64,000 nucleotides of DNA from Pseudomonas sp. Its GTDB lineage: Bacteria > Pseudomonadota > Gammaproteobacteria > Pseudomonadales > Pseudomonadaceae. Within the stretch, counting starts at the first letter, position 1; each line of letters begins with the position of its first letter. Both the position numbers and the translations under genes were made by a program. The notes beneath the pieces are model-generated. The model was not told the origin of the DNA, did no database searches, and was given only the letters and a program-made list of their open reading frames with translations. Location of the stretch: NCBI RefSeq assembly GCF_028293835.1, contig NZ_JAQGNX010000086.1, forward strand, positions 1 through 64,000, written 5' to 3'. Shown in pieces: positions 46,234 to 54,484 of the stretch.

Positions 46234-47477
46234 CGTTCTTCCTTGATCCAACGAATCGCATCCTCGAGAGAAACGATATCGTTGGCTCCGTCTATCATGC
46301 GAAAGGCTGCTTGGAACCGCCGACGCTGGCTGATCAACGCGGGGTCGCCCCTTCCGAACCGTTGCGAAACAGCCGTGAGCCCTTTTTCGAAACGTTCAAG
46401 CAATTCGTCAAGCACGTTGCCGGTCGCGAGCGATACAGCTTGATTGTCCCCCTCATAAAGAAGCAGACCTGCCACAGCGCAATCCGCGTAAAGTGCTTTC
46501 TCCAAGGCCTCGCTGGCTCCCACGATTTGCAACATCGGGCCATCACCGTAGATCATGATCGGCAGCTCCCTGCGCCTCACGATGTTACGCATCTCTGCAG
46601 CCAATGTGGTTCCGCACTGAATCAATCGCTGGTAGCCGTCGTGACTATCCATGTAGTCCAGCGTAGCCAATGCCGCCACGATCGGGATCGTGTCAAAATA
46701 GGCGGTGTAGGTAAATTCCTTCGCCGCACCCATCACATCGGGTCGGCCCACCAGGCACGACAGTCGATGACCATTCGCCAATCCTTTGGCAAAGGTGTAC
46801 ATATCTGCATGGAAGCCGACCGTTGCTGGAAATTGTGAGGCGCGCACCGACCGGTAGCCTTGCTTGACATCATCGCAGCACAGCAGCACCCCTTCATGTC
46901 GAGCGATCCGGGCCAGCCGACTGAGTGTATCTGGCTGCAGGTGGACGTAGTCAGGCGACAAAATCACCAAAGCAATTTTCCCGCGACAGCGTTCTAAGAC
47001 CTGCTCCAACAGTTCCGGCACAAAGTAAAAGTCGATAACTCCGCTCTTATTCGGTTCCAACAGGTGGTCGCCGCTTGCCCAGTAGTCGCCCCAGCCGTGA
47101 TAACCCGCACTCGCAATGAAATGCCGGCCCGAGAACTGCCGCGCGACCTGAACCGCAGCCCGGCAGGCTTCCGTCCCTGTGCTGAACAGGGCAAGCCGTG
47201 GTTCATCCATTCCTAGGTCGTCGATAATCCGATTTGAGAGCGCCTCATGCAGGTCGCTCCAGCAGGTGGCCGATGCCAGTCCACTATGTAAATGACGGGT
47301 AATTGCTGAATTCACCGCTGGGTGATGGTGCCCTAGCGTGACGCTGCCTTTGCCGTTCATGAGATCTATGTACCGCTTGCCGTCCGAGAGCGTCACCATG
47401 GCGCCGCTTGAACTGACGGCGCGTAGCCTGGGCTGTGCGGTGTATATGTCGGAAACAATGTGGTGAGGTCTGTCCAT
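46230..47477 (-). CDS. Class III (GSA-type) aminotransferase, 6'-aminotransferase candidate
   Basis: 415 residues. PLP Lys is K231 in FAKGLANGHRLS, the cofactor Asp pair in CCDDVKQGYRS, and FSTGTEACRAAVQVAR holds the phosphate-binding segment. BtrB/Neo18, the 6'-aminotransferases of paromamine, belong to this class. Glutamate-1-semialdehyde aminomutase has the same fold, but that role is unlikely inside this gene set. GGAAG lies about 6 bases upstream, overlapping the upstream stop codon region (6-bp gap), and the deacetylase follows with a 4-bp overlap. Confidence 0.82.
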   Translation of the reverse strand: MDRPHHIVSDIYTAQPRLRAVSSSGAMVTLSDGKRYIDLMNGKGSVTLGHHHPAVNSAITRHLHSGLASATCWSDLHEALSNRIIDDLGMDEPRLALFSTGTEACRAAVQVARQFSGRHFIASAGYHGWGDYWASGDHLLEPNKSGVIDFYFVPELLEQVLERCRGKIALVILSPDYVHLQPDTLSRLARIARHEGVLLCCDDVKQGYRSVRASQFPATVGFHADMYTFAKGLANGHRLSCLVGRPDVMGAAKEFTYTAYFDTIPIVAALATLDYMDSHDGYQRLIQCGTTLAAEMRNIVRRRELPIMIYGDGPMLQIVGASEALEKALYADCAVAGLLLYEGDNQAVSLATGNVLDELLERFEKGLTAVSQRFGRGDPALISQRRRFQAAFRMIDGANDIVSLEDAIRWIKEER

Positions 47478-47483
47478 GTCATG

Positions 47484-49334
47484 TCACTTCCATGAAGGGG
47501 TGTCTATCTCGGCCAACTCGGAGGTTGTCTTGATCAACTGGAGAAAATCCTTGCAGAGAGTGATGCGACCACTGTCGCTAGGAACTCTCACACTGCGTAC
47601 CCTAGACTCGGCGATCACCAAAGCAGCTAGCGACAAGCTCTCCCGGACGCTCGACCAAGCAAGACCGGACATTGATGCAATTTGCCCAGCGTCTTCGATA
47701 GCCAAGCGATTTTCGAGTATGAAAGCTGCCACCTCCAGCTCGGGAAAGCTGATGTCGCCCCAGTTTGCTTCCAACTGAAAACGATGAAGCCTTCCGCGTT
47801 GGTCAACCTGCCAATGCCAACCGCCACTGCTATAACGTAGCGACGAACGGAACGCCCTGCCCGCCCGTCCCGGCCAAGGTATCGGCTCCGCTAGAAACGC
47901 TCTCAATGGCCCAGATACCCTCTGCAAAGGATCGTAACCGCAGTGCTTTCGCATGGTATTCGCCATCGCCGACCAGCGCGGATCAAGTGCAATTGCTAAA
48001 GGGCTTTGGTGTGTATGTGCAACGGTTTCCCGTGCAGGGACTGCCAACCAGTCCGCCGCTTGAAGCAGTAAGTCCGCTCGTCTCGGCTGGCTCGCTGCAT
48101 GAAACTGCTCTTGGAATGATCGTGTAGCCCCGATATCGACCGTAATGGCATAGCCGTCAACCAGCCGGGCTTCAGCGGTGGCGCTTATCCTCCGAACTCG
48201 CTCGAACTCCGCACGACCGAATACTCCTTCACCGATGAAACGCAGATGTAACAACGCATCACCGTCAGGCCCGAGAATTTCGATCGGCGTCTTACGTGGG
48301 TTAATCAACGGCCGATTTCCATTCGAGATCCGTAGATCGTTCCAAGGAAGCCAGGCGCGCCCGCGCCCGTAACGCACCTCTCCATGTGGACATCGGAAGT
48401 GCAGTCGCGCTTGGTCAGGGAGTGGCGGTATACCCGCTGTCTCTTGCAGTCGTGCGAGAAATTCAGGGTGTTCATCAGGCAGCAGGGATTCCCAAAGCCG
48501 CAGTGCTTGAGAGTCGCGCTTCACGTACGCCGGTGGGTGTGACGGAATCGGGGACGCTGGCGGGCTGTGCCAAAGCTTTCCGACGCTCGAAAACCAAAGA
48601 TCAACGCCGGGCTCGCGCAACTCCGCAGCTACCCGTTCCATAGTGGCCCCGGTATCCGGCCGATCGTCTACCAGCACAATGACTGGGGCGTCTCGGTGTT
48701 CCAACCAAGCCCGAGCGGTCTCCAAACCCTCAGATGTTGCGCATCCCTCTCGTGGTCGAACCGTACACCATTGCACGTCGGCGATGCCAAATCCGGTCAG
48801 CACTGCCTTCCAGAGCGGAGCAAGATATGTTCCACCGGTGCGGATTCCGACTATCAGGAACGCCCGGTCAAGGCGCATCTGCCCGATCAATCGGTCCACA
48901 TCTCCGACAATCAACGCGAGATCAGTGAGGTCGTAGCCGCAGCACTCCGGCATTGGCAAGTGGAGCACTTTGTTCAGGAAATTGGGCAATGAGTTTACAT
49001 GCAGCGCGACACTTGCAGACGAGAGAGGATTGGTATCTTGGGACGCGGCAGCTATTTGTCCCAGCATCGCCTGTGCGGCGCAATCGGCTTCGCATTCGGC
49101 CCGGCGGAGCTGCTCTTCGAGTTCTTCCGTCGTCGGATCGACGAGCACGCCGTTATGTTTTCCCACAGCGAGCAAGTCAGCCCAGAATTGCACCCCGGCG
49201 CAAGCCACCAGATATCGGTCAAGGGTTCCTGGGGCAGCTGCGTTACGCAAGCCACCCAGTATTCGCCCAATATCGATACGCATTAGTCCGGCAGGGACGG
49301 CCTGTGTCGGTTGGCTAAAAAGAAGTTCGTTCAT
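47484..49334 (-). CDS. Large phosphoribosyltransferase-domain protein (BtrL-like role proposed)
   Basis: 616 residues from ATG 49334 (MNELLFSQ), which has AGGTG upstream; an in-frame Met 18 bases earlier is possible. Residues about 155-240 form a PRTase core: VGIRTGGTYLAP (162-173) and the PRPP-binding VLVDDRPDTGAT (220-231). Residues about 340-616 have no family I recognise. In butirosin biosynthesis a PRTase (BtrL) adds phosphoribose to neamine and a phosphatase then acts; this protein is a candidate for the first step. No phosphatase is apparent nearby. Confidence 0.65.
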   Translation of the reverse strand: MNELLFSQPTQAVPAGLMRIDIGRILGGLRNAAAPGTLDRYLVACAGVQFWADLLAVGKHNGVLVDPTTEELEEQLRRAECEADCAAQAMLGQIAAASQDTNPLSSASVALHVNSLPNFLNKVLHLPMPECCGYDLTDLALIVGDVDRLIGQMRLDRAFLIVGIRTGGTYLAPLWKAVLTGFGIADVQWCTVRPREGCATSEGLETARAWLEHRDAPVIVLVDDRPDTGATMERVAAELREPGVDLWFSSVGKLWHSPPASPIPSHPPAYVKRDSQALRLWESLLPDEHPEFLARLQETAGIPPLPDQARLHFRCPHGEVRYGRGRAWLPWNDLRISNGNRPLINPRKTPIEILGPDGDALLHLRFIGEGVFGRAEFERVRRISATAEARLVDGYAITVDIGATRSFQEQFHAASQPRRADLLLQAADWLAVPARETVAHTHQSPLAIALDPRWSAMANTMRKHCGYDPLQRVSGPLRAFLAEPIPWPGRAGRAFRSSLRYSSGGWHWQVDQRGRLHRFQLEANWGDISFPELEVAAFILENRLAIEDAGQIASMSGLAWSSVRESLSLAALVIAESRVRSVRVPSDSGRITLCKDFLQLIKTTSELAEIDTPSWK

Positions 49335-49437
49335 GGTTATCGCACCTGACATGGACCGAGGTCGCGTCGATCGTGAAACACCGAAGTCGCTAGAATCGGC
49401 CGGCCCGCTATAGGCCGGCGCATGGAAGGCGCACTTG

Positions 49438-50583
49438 TCACTGACGACTTTCCTGCGCCGCAATACCCCTGATTCCTGTTAAACAATTCTCAATGCAAGA
49501 CTGAACTAACGAGGCGTCAACCAGTACCAGAGGTCTGCCAACTGGCCCGGCCGGAACCCCAACGCCGTCGAGCAGGATCATCGCAATCTGGTCAGGGCGA
49601 GCGCAAAGGTAACCTCGCTTATTGTCCATGCTCAGCAGCGCCATAACTGCGGCGACGGTAACCCCGACCGGCAGTTGTATTGTCAGTCCGTTACGCCTGA
49701 GTAGCCGGTGATGAAGATTCAGGTCTGCGTCGCATAGCCGCCCTAAGCGACTGGCAACTTCCGCCGCCACGATCATTCCTAGGCCGACGGCTTCACCATG
49801 CGGTACTCGACCGTCAGCAGCAAGTTCAATGGCGTGACCGACTGTATGGCCATACTCAAAAACGAGAGCTTCTTTCCGCTCGTACTTGTCGGCTTTCATC
49901 ACTTTTTGCTTTGCAAGCAAACCTGCCTCGACAATGACCATGAGTTCCGTATCGGAATAATTTGCGTCTTGCTTCAATCCACTTTCGAGCAATGGAATAT
50001 TCTCGGCGGCCACGGTCAAGGCGTTCTTGATGATCTCGTACATGCCAGACCGAATTTGCGTCAACGGCAACGTCCGCAGAAAACTGAGATCAATCAAAAC
50101 AGCTGTGGGCTTGTGAAAACAGCCCAACAGATTTTTGCCTACAGAAAGATTGACTGCCTGTTTGAGCGAGGCTACTGAATCCGACGCCGCAATCAATGTT
50201 GTCGGAACATGTATAAAACGGATACCACGGAACAGCAACGCAGCTATTAATCCCGCGAGATTTCCGATGATGCCACCGCCCACCGCGACGACGACACTTC
50301 CCCGATCAATTCCAGCCTTTACCATTTTTTGGGCAACATATCCGACAGTTTCCAAGGATTTGATTGATTCGCCATTATCGACGACCCAAAAGCTGGCACG
50401 AGCTTGAGTCGAAAGCTTTTCGAACAATATCCCTGCGTGCAACTGGCTGACTGTTTTATCCGTAATCACGTGATAGCTTGAAGCGCTGAGCGCATGCAGG
50501 TTCGATATGATTTTATCCATACATCGAACGCCAATCCAAACCGGATAGCACTCATCTTCGAATTGAAGTCGCAGCTTATGCAT
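49438..50583 (-). CDS. 2-deoxy-scyllo-inosose synthase (DHQ synthase superfamily)
   Basis: 381 residues. The superfamily core is clear: VGGGIIGNLAGL (NAD), HVPTTLIAASDSVASLKQAV, GMYEIIKNAL, FEYGHTVGHAIELA. True dehydroquinate synthases read AQVDSSVGGKTG after VPTT; this protein has AASDSVASLKQAVN, the DOI synthase form (BtrC, NeoC). K141, E243 and H246/H250 fall at positions matching catalytic residues described for BtrC. It cyclises glucose 6-phosphate to DOI, the first committed step to 2-deoxystreptamine. GAGAG precedes the ATG. First gene of the minus arm. Confidence 0.87.
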   Translation of the reverse strand: MHKLRLQFEDECYPVWIGVRCMDKIISNLHALSASSYHVITDKTVSQLHAGILFEKLSTQARASFWVVDNGESIKSLETVGYVAQKMVKAGIDRGSVVVAVGGGIIGNLAGLIAALLFRGIRFIHVPTTLIAASDSVASLKQAVNLSVGKNLLGCFHKPTAVLIDLSFLRTLPLTQIRSGMYEIIKNALTVAAENIPLLESGLKQDANYSDTELMVIVEAGLLAKQKVMKADKYERKEALVFEYGHTVGHAIELAADGRVPHGEAVGLGMIVAAEVASRLGRLCDADLNLHHRLLRRNGLTIQLPVGVTVAAVMALLSMDNKRGYLCARPDQIAMILLDGVGVPAGPVGRPLVLVDASLVQSCIENCLTGIRGIAAQESRQ

Positions 50584-51224
50584 AAGACTCTCTCAGTTAT
50601 ACAAGAGCATTGATAGCAACATGACTTTCATCGCCACAGCTCCAGCCAACACGATCGTAGGCTTCCGCCAAAAAAATGACATCACAGCTGTTTAGACGCA
50701 CCGATCATAGCCATGTGGCAGAAGCGTCATCCATAAGTAAAACCTAGCCTGACAAACCAAGCTCTGTAGTTTTCAAGTGCCGCTGCGCCGAACAAGGTGC
50801 GAACACTTGAATATCAATATAGTTATTTTTTTTACGTCGTCAACAAGTTAACGCTATAAAAATTATCGTATCCTGACCTGCAGTTATTTATTTTTTGTAA
50901 AGTCAAAATTCTCGAAAAAGAAACCTCCTACAGGCCTCTAAGAAAGATCCTACCGACTATTTTTAAAGAATAAAATATTTTTAATTTTATATTTTCTACA
51001 GATAATTTCTCTGTTACGGTAATTTTAGTTGAACAATTGGACGCAATATTAACGGCATTAGCTGTTCTTCTATAGCAAGACAACCGCTATTCGCGATGAG
51101 GCAGAGCCGACCCATAGATGGCCACTTACGTGCCTGCGATTTATTGCTGTAAAGAGCGGGATCACATGCCTAGTAGGTAGGCGACATCTCTTCGCGCCTG
51201 CTTGTGACCACTCCGAGACGCTCC
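50584..51224. promoter_or_regulatory. AT-rich divergent promoter region of the biosynthetic island
   Basis: 640 bp with no credible gene on either strand; it separates the two arms. From about 50820 to 51060 it is strikingly AT-rich, including TTAACGCTATAAAAATTATC near 50849 and an A/T tract at 50965-51000, unlike anything else in the window. Such DNA commonly binds H-NS-family silencers (MvaT in Pseudomonas). No dedicated regulator gene is present in the island. Confidence 0.6.
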
Positions 51225-52838
51225 ATGACCATGATTTATCCATTAGAGCAGTATGCAGATGACCGTCCGCTCGGTACGTCCCATGAACGTGGGTTACGGT
51301 CAAAAACCATATTCGATGATCCTTTCGACGTGGTCATCATCGGTAGCGGGGCTGCTGGTGCGTTTGCCGCCGACACTTTCGTTCGAGCCGGGCTTCGCTC
51401 TCTCGTGCTGGAGGAAGGAGCGAGACTTAAGACCATTGCAAATAACGCGGACGTCGACAGACAGGCCGAGCACGCATTGGCTGGCAATTCAGAGAAAGGA
51501 TGGAATCCGCGTGGCTGGCCATGGAGCACACGCAATCTTGGTGGCGGTACTGTTTTCTACGGCGGAGCCTCGTTTCGGTATACCGATTTCGATTTCGACC
51601 CCAGCGAGCGCATCTATGTCGAGGGACTACCGGTTAAATGGCCTATCAACGCTTCCGATCTCGCCCCTTATTACAGCGAGATTGAGTCGATTCTGTCCAT
51701 TGACCATGCTGGGTTCGAGTGTAGGCGAAGACAAGCACCAAACACGCTGAGCCTGCCCGCAGAACATCTTTGGGAAGGGGCGCTCCGCCTCGGCCTGTCG
51801 CCTCGCCCAACTCCTGTAGCGATCGACCGCAGCCGCTGCGACCACTGCTCCTTGTGTATCGCAGCGCAATGCACTCGCGGCGCCAAGCGTGATGTAGTGA
51901 CGTCCGTGCTTGGCCCCTTGGCCAATATGCCCAACCTAGTGCTACTTACCGGTGTGAAGGCCTTAGCAATAACGCAGGAGAAGTGCCATCACGCTACCGA
52001 GGTGCGGTGCATGGACACCGCAACTGGTCAGATTCGTACCATTCGCGGCCACCGTTTTGTGCTGGCCTGCAATGCAATTCAAACCGCAGCGCTACTGCTG
52101 CGCTCGATCACACCTCATGCGCCGACGGGTCTTGGCAATGAACACGATTTAGTAGGTCGGGGCCTTTGCATGAAACTCAGCGAGTATTCACAGGGCGTGG
52201 TGCACGCTGCCCGGCAACGAATCGACGATCATCCAATAGGTTATCGTGGCCCGTTCTCGACGGTCTGCGCGCTTGACCATTATCTGGATGAGCGCTGTCC
52301 GACCGGTGTTGGCGGACTAATCTACGAAGCCAAGCACGACGACTGGAGCCTTCTGCAGGGCGATGGTTTGGTATTACGTGTGGAAACCGTTCTTGCTGAT
52401 CATCCATCTTTAGGGAACCGGATCAGGCTCTCCAGTAATACGGACTCCTGGGGCCTACCGCGCTTAATGATTGACTACACGACGAATCAAAAGGATCTGG
52501 CACGCCTAGCGTATATGGTCGAGCGCTCAGCCGACTGGCTCAAAGCATCGGGGGCGCGAGATATACAACCTGAGGCCTCAAACTTCACGATGGGCAGCAC
52601 ACACCTACACGGCACCTGCCGCGCGGGTGATGATTCGCGAACGTCCGTGGTAGATCGGGATGGCAAACTCCACTCGCTAGATAACGTCTACGTTGTGGAC
52701 GGTAGCTACATGCCCTATCCCGGCGGGTTAAATCCCACTCTTACGATCCAGGCAAACGCCTTAAGGATTGCTCGTCAGATCGTCCGCGACGCAGGTCACA
52801 CGAGCGCCTCGCGAACGCTACGTCCGCTCCCTAACTGA
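51225..52838 (+). CDS. GMC-type FAD oxidoreductase (6'-dehydrogenase candidate)
   Basis: 537 residues from ATG 51225; GTG 51204 and ATG 51231 are alternatives. FAD-binding DVVIIGSGAAGAFAAD is near residues 35-50. A four-Cys block CDHCSLCIAAQC is typical of the sugar-oxidising GMC subgroup. The C-terminus has the active-site HLHGTCR and NPTLTIQANALR. BtrQ/Neo11, the paromamine 6'-dehydrogenases, are GMC flavoproteins, so that role is likely. As the only oxidoreductase of the island besides PhyH, it might also oxidise 2-deoxy-scyllo-inosamine. Confidence 0.8.
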   Translation: MTMIYPLEQYADDRPLGTSHERGLRSKTIFDDPFDVVIIGSGAAGAFAADTFVRAGLRSLVLEEGARLKTIANNADVDRQAEHALAGNSEKGWNPRGWPWSTRNLGGGTVFYGGASFRYTDFDFDPSERIYVEGLPVKWPINASDLAPYYSEIESILSIDHAGFECRRRQAPNTLSLPAEHLWEGALRLGLSPRPTPVAIDRSRCDHCSLCIAAQCTRGAKRDVVTSVLGPLANMPNLVLLTGVKALAITQEKCHHATEVRCMDTATGQIRTIRGHRFVLACNAIQTAALLLRSITPHAPTGLGNEHDLVGRGLCMKLSEYSQGVVHAARQRIDDHPIGYRGPFSTVCALDHYLDERCPTGVGGLIYEAKHDDWSLLQGDGLVLRVETVLADHPSLGNRIRLSSNTDSWGLPRLMIDYTTNQKDLARLAYMVERSADWLKASGARDIQPEASNFTMGSTHLHGTCRAGDDSRTSVVDRDGKLHSLDNVYVVDGSYMPYPGGLNPTLTIQANALRIARQIVRDAGHTSASRTLRPLPN

Positions 52839-52864
52839 AGTTCAATCAGAAGGTTGCCACACTT

Positions 52865-53113
52865 ATGACACCCCATTTCATTCACCAACTCGTCATCCAC
52901 ACAATCTGCAACGTGACCGGCGAAACCCCAAAAGATGTTACAGCCCTCGACAGGGTTGAATTGAGTACACGTGACTGGGAGCAGGTCTTCAGCCGGTTAG
53001 AAGCGACGCTCGACATCCAGACTCTGATGTTGACTTCGACTGAACGATCAATCTCCATCGACGCGCTAATGCGTGTGCTGCACGCCAAGCTCAGAGACGA
53101 CATCGTCACTTAA
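52865..53113 (+). CDS. Small acyl-carrier-protein-like protein
   Basis: 82 residues, helical, between the oxidoreductase and glycosyltransferase genes. The pattern VELSTRDWEQVFSRLEATLDI aligns with helix 2 of carrier proteins (DSLxxxELVxxLEExFxI), placing Ser34 where the phosphopantetheine Ser would be, though the usual Asp before it is Leu and the Leu after it Thr. It may be a working carrier like BtrI in butirosin, a degenerate one or an unrelated helical bundle. No acyl-ligase partner is present. Confidence 0.5.
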   Translation: MTPHFIHQLVIHTICNVTGETPKDVTALDRVELSTRDWEQVFSRLEATLDIQTLMLTSTERSISIDALMRVLHAKLRDDIVT

Positions 53114-53173
53114 CCTCTCCGCACTTTCCAACTGCCCACAACATCATTTGTATTTACCATAGGCCTGATTCGC

Positions 53174-54409
53174 ATGAAAGTCTTGAAGCTGACGCCCTTT
53201 TTCCATCATCCGGATGCTGACTCGTGGCCACCGGCGTACGACTCAGTGGGAGGTATGCAGGTTCAAACCTGGCGACAAGCAGTTTGGCTCGCTCAGGAGG
53301 GTATTCATCAACATGTCATGACCATCGGCTTCCCTAGTCTGCCCAAGCTACGAAAGTTGCATCCGCTGTTATGGGTAGAGCGCACGCTACTACCAATGCC
53401 ACGAATACGGTCCGAATTCAGCGGTTTGATAGGGTTGACTCAGTCGTGGGCCGTGGCAACGTTGTATGTGCTACTCCGAAAACGGCGTACGTATGATTTC
53501 GATATCATTCATTCGCACCTCGACGGACAAATCGCTGCGCTGCTGGTCGCTTGTTTAGCACCTCGGTTACTACTACGCCCGCTTATCCTGACGGTTCACT
53601 GCTCTCGTCTCGCGGTTTACACGCCGCATTCCTGGCTTGACATGCTTCAGCACCGCTTGGCCCGGTGGCTGGAACGCAAAGCCGTGCGCAGGGCCTTCGC
53701 AGTAGTCGCCCTAACCCAACGAACCGCATCTCAACTCAGTCACGATGCTCGTCATGTCGAGATCATTCCCGACGTGGTCGACATCATGCAATTTGCGCCG
53801 CCGCCGCCAGAAGACATAGCTGCGTTCCGTAAACATCACAATCTACGACGACAAACAGTGGGCTTTGTCGGCCGCATCGCGAAAGAAAAGGGATGGCAAC
53901 ACCTCATCCCGCTCGCTCAAGCACTTCGCGAGCAAGAGTGTGAGCTACTGATCGTCGGAGACGGAACACAACGGGATCGGCTGCGGCACGCCATTGACAA
54001 GGCCGGACTTCAAGACTGGGTGACGGTTACGGGCTTCATCCCCAATCATGAGGTGCCCTTGGCGATGGCGGCTTGCCGCTTGATAGTAATGCCGTCAGCG
54101 TATGAAGAGTTTGGGGGGGCTAGCATAGAAGCGCTGGCAACCGGGGTGCCGGTGGTGGCTTTTGCGGTCGGCGGCCTTCCGGAAATTCTACGACATATAA
54201 CGCCCGACTTGCTGGTCGAACCGGAGAATACACCCGCACTGATTGCACGAGTCAGTGCGGTGCTCGCCGGGCACCATGCGCAGAGTGTAGATCCTGCTCG
54301 GTTGCGTGCCTACGTTGAGCAACGTTATGCCCCATCCACAATGGGCGGCCGAATTCTGTATCTATACCGGCTGGCCCTGATTAATCCCACGAAACCTGTC
54401 AAACCGTGA
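53174..54409 (+). CDS. GT4 family glycosyltransferase (pseudosugar glycosyltransferase candidate)
   Basis: 411 residues, GT-B fold. The C-terminal half has the donor-binding VGFVGRIAKEKGWQHL and the E-x7-E motif in EEFGGASIEALATGVPVV. The N-terminus begins with an LTPFFHHPDADSWPPA-type acceptor region and a GGMQV loop. BtrM/Neo8 transfer GlcNAc from UDP-GlcNAc to 2-deoxystreptamine and belong to this family. The downstream PIG-L gene in the other arm fits the next step. Ribosome-binding site weak. Confidence 0.8.
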   Translation: MKVLKLTPFFHHPDADSWPPAYDSVGGMQVQTWRQAVWLAQEGIHQHVMTIGFPSLPKLRKLHPLLWVERTLLPMPRIRSEFSGLIGLTQSWAVATLYVLLRKRRTYDFDIIHSHLDGQIAALLVACLAPRLLLRPLILTVHCSRLAVYTPHSWLDMLQHRLARWLERKAVRRAFAVVALTQRTASQLSHDARHVEIIPDVVDIMQFAPPPPEDIAAFRKHHNLRRQTVGFVGRIAKEKGWQHLIPLAQALREQECELLIVGDGTQRDRLRHAIDKAGLQDWVTVTGFIPNHEVPLAMAACRLIVMPSAYEEFGGASIEALATGVPVVAFAVGGLPEILRHITPDLLVEPENTPALIARVSAVLAGHHAQSVDPARLRAYVEQRYAPSTMGGRILYLYRLALINPTKPVKP

Positions 54410-54484
54410 TACGCCGACGCGGCACTGCTGCGGCACTGGCGACGGCTTGCCCAACGGAAAACGACCCGCTACGGAGAATTCTCG

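Noticed and set aside
46230-47477. Glutamate-1-semialdehyde aminomutase (hemL)
   Set aside because: Same fold, but the gene is translationally coupled to a deacetylase in a sugar-type biosynthetic operon and has DDVKQG in place of the usual DEVxTG.
49438-50583. Ordinary 3-dehydroquinate synthase (aroB)
   Set aside because: The loop after VPTT and the KQAVN segment are of the DOI synthase type, and no aroK or shikimate gene adjoins it.
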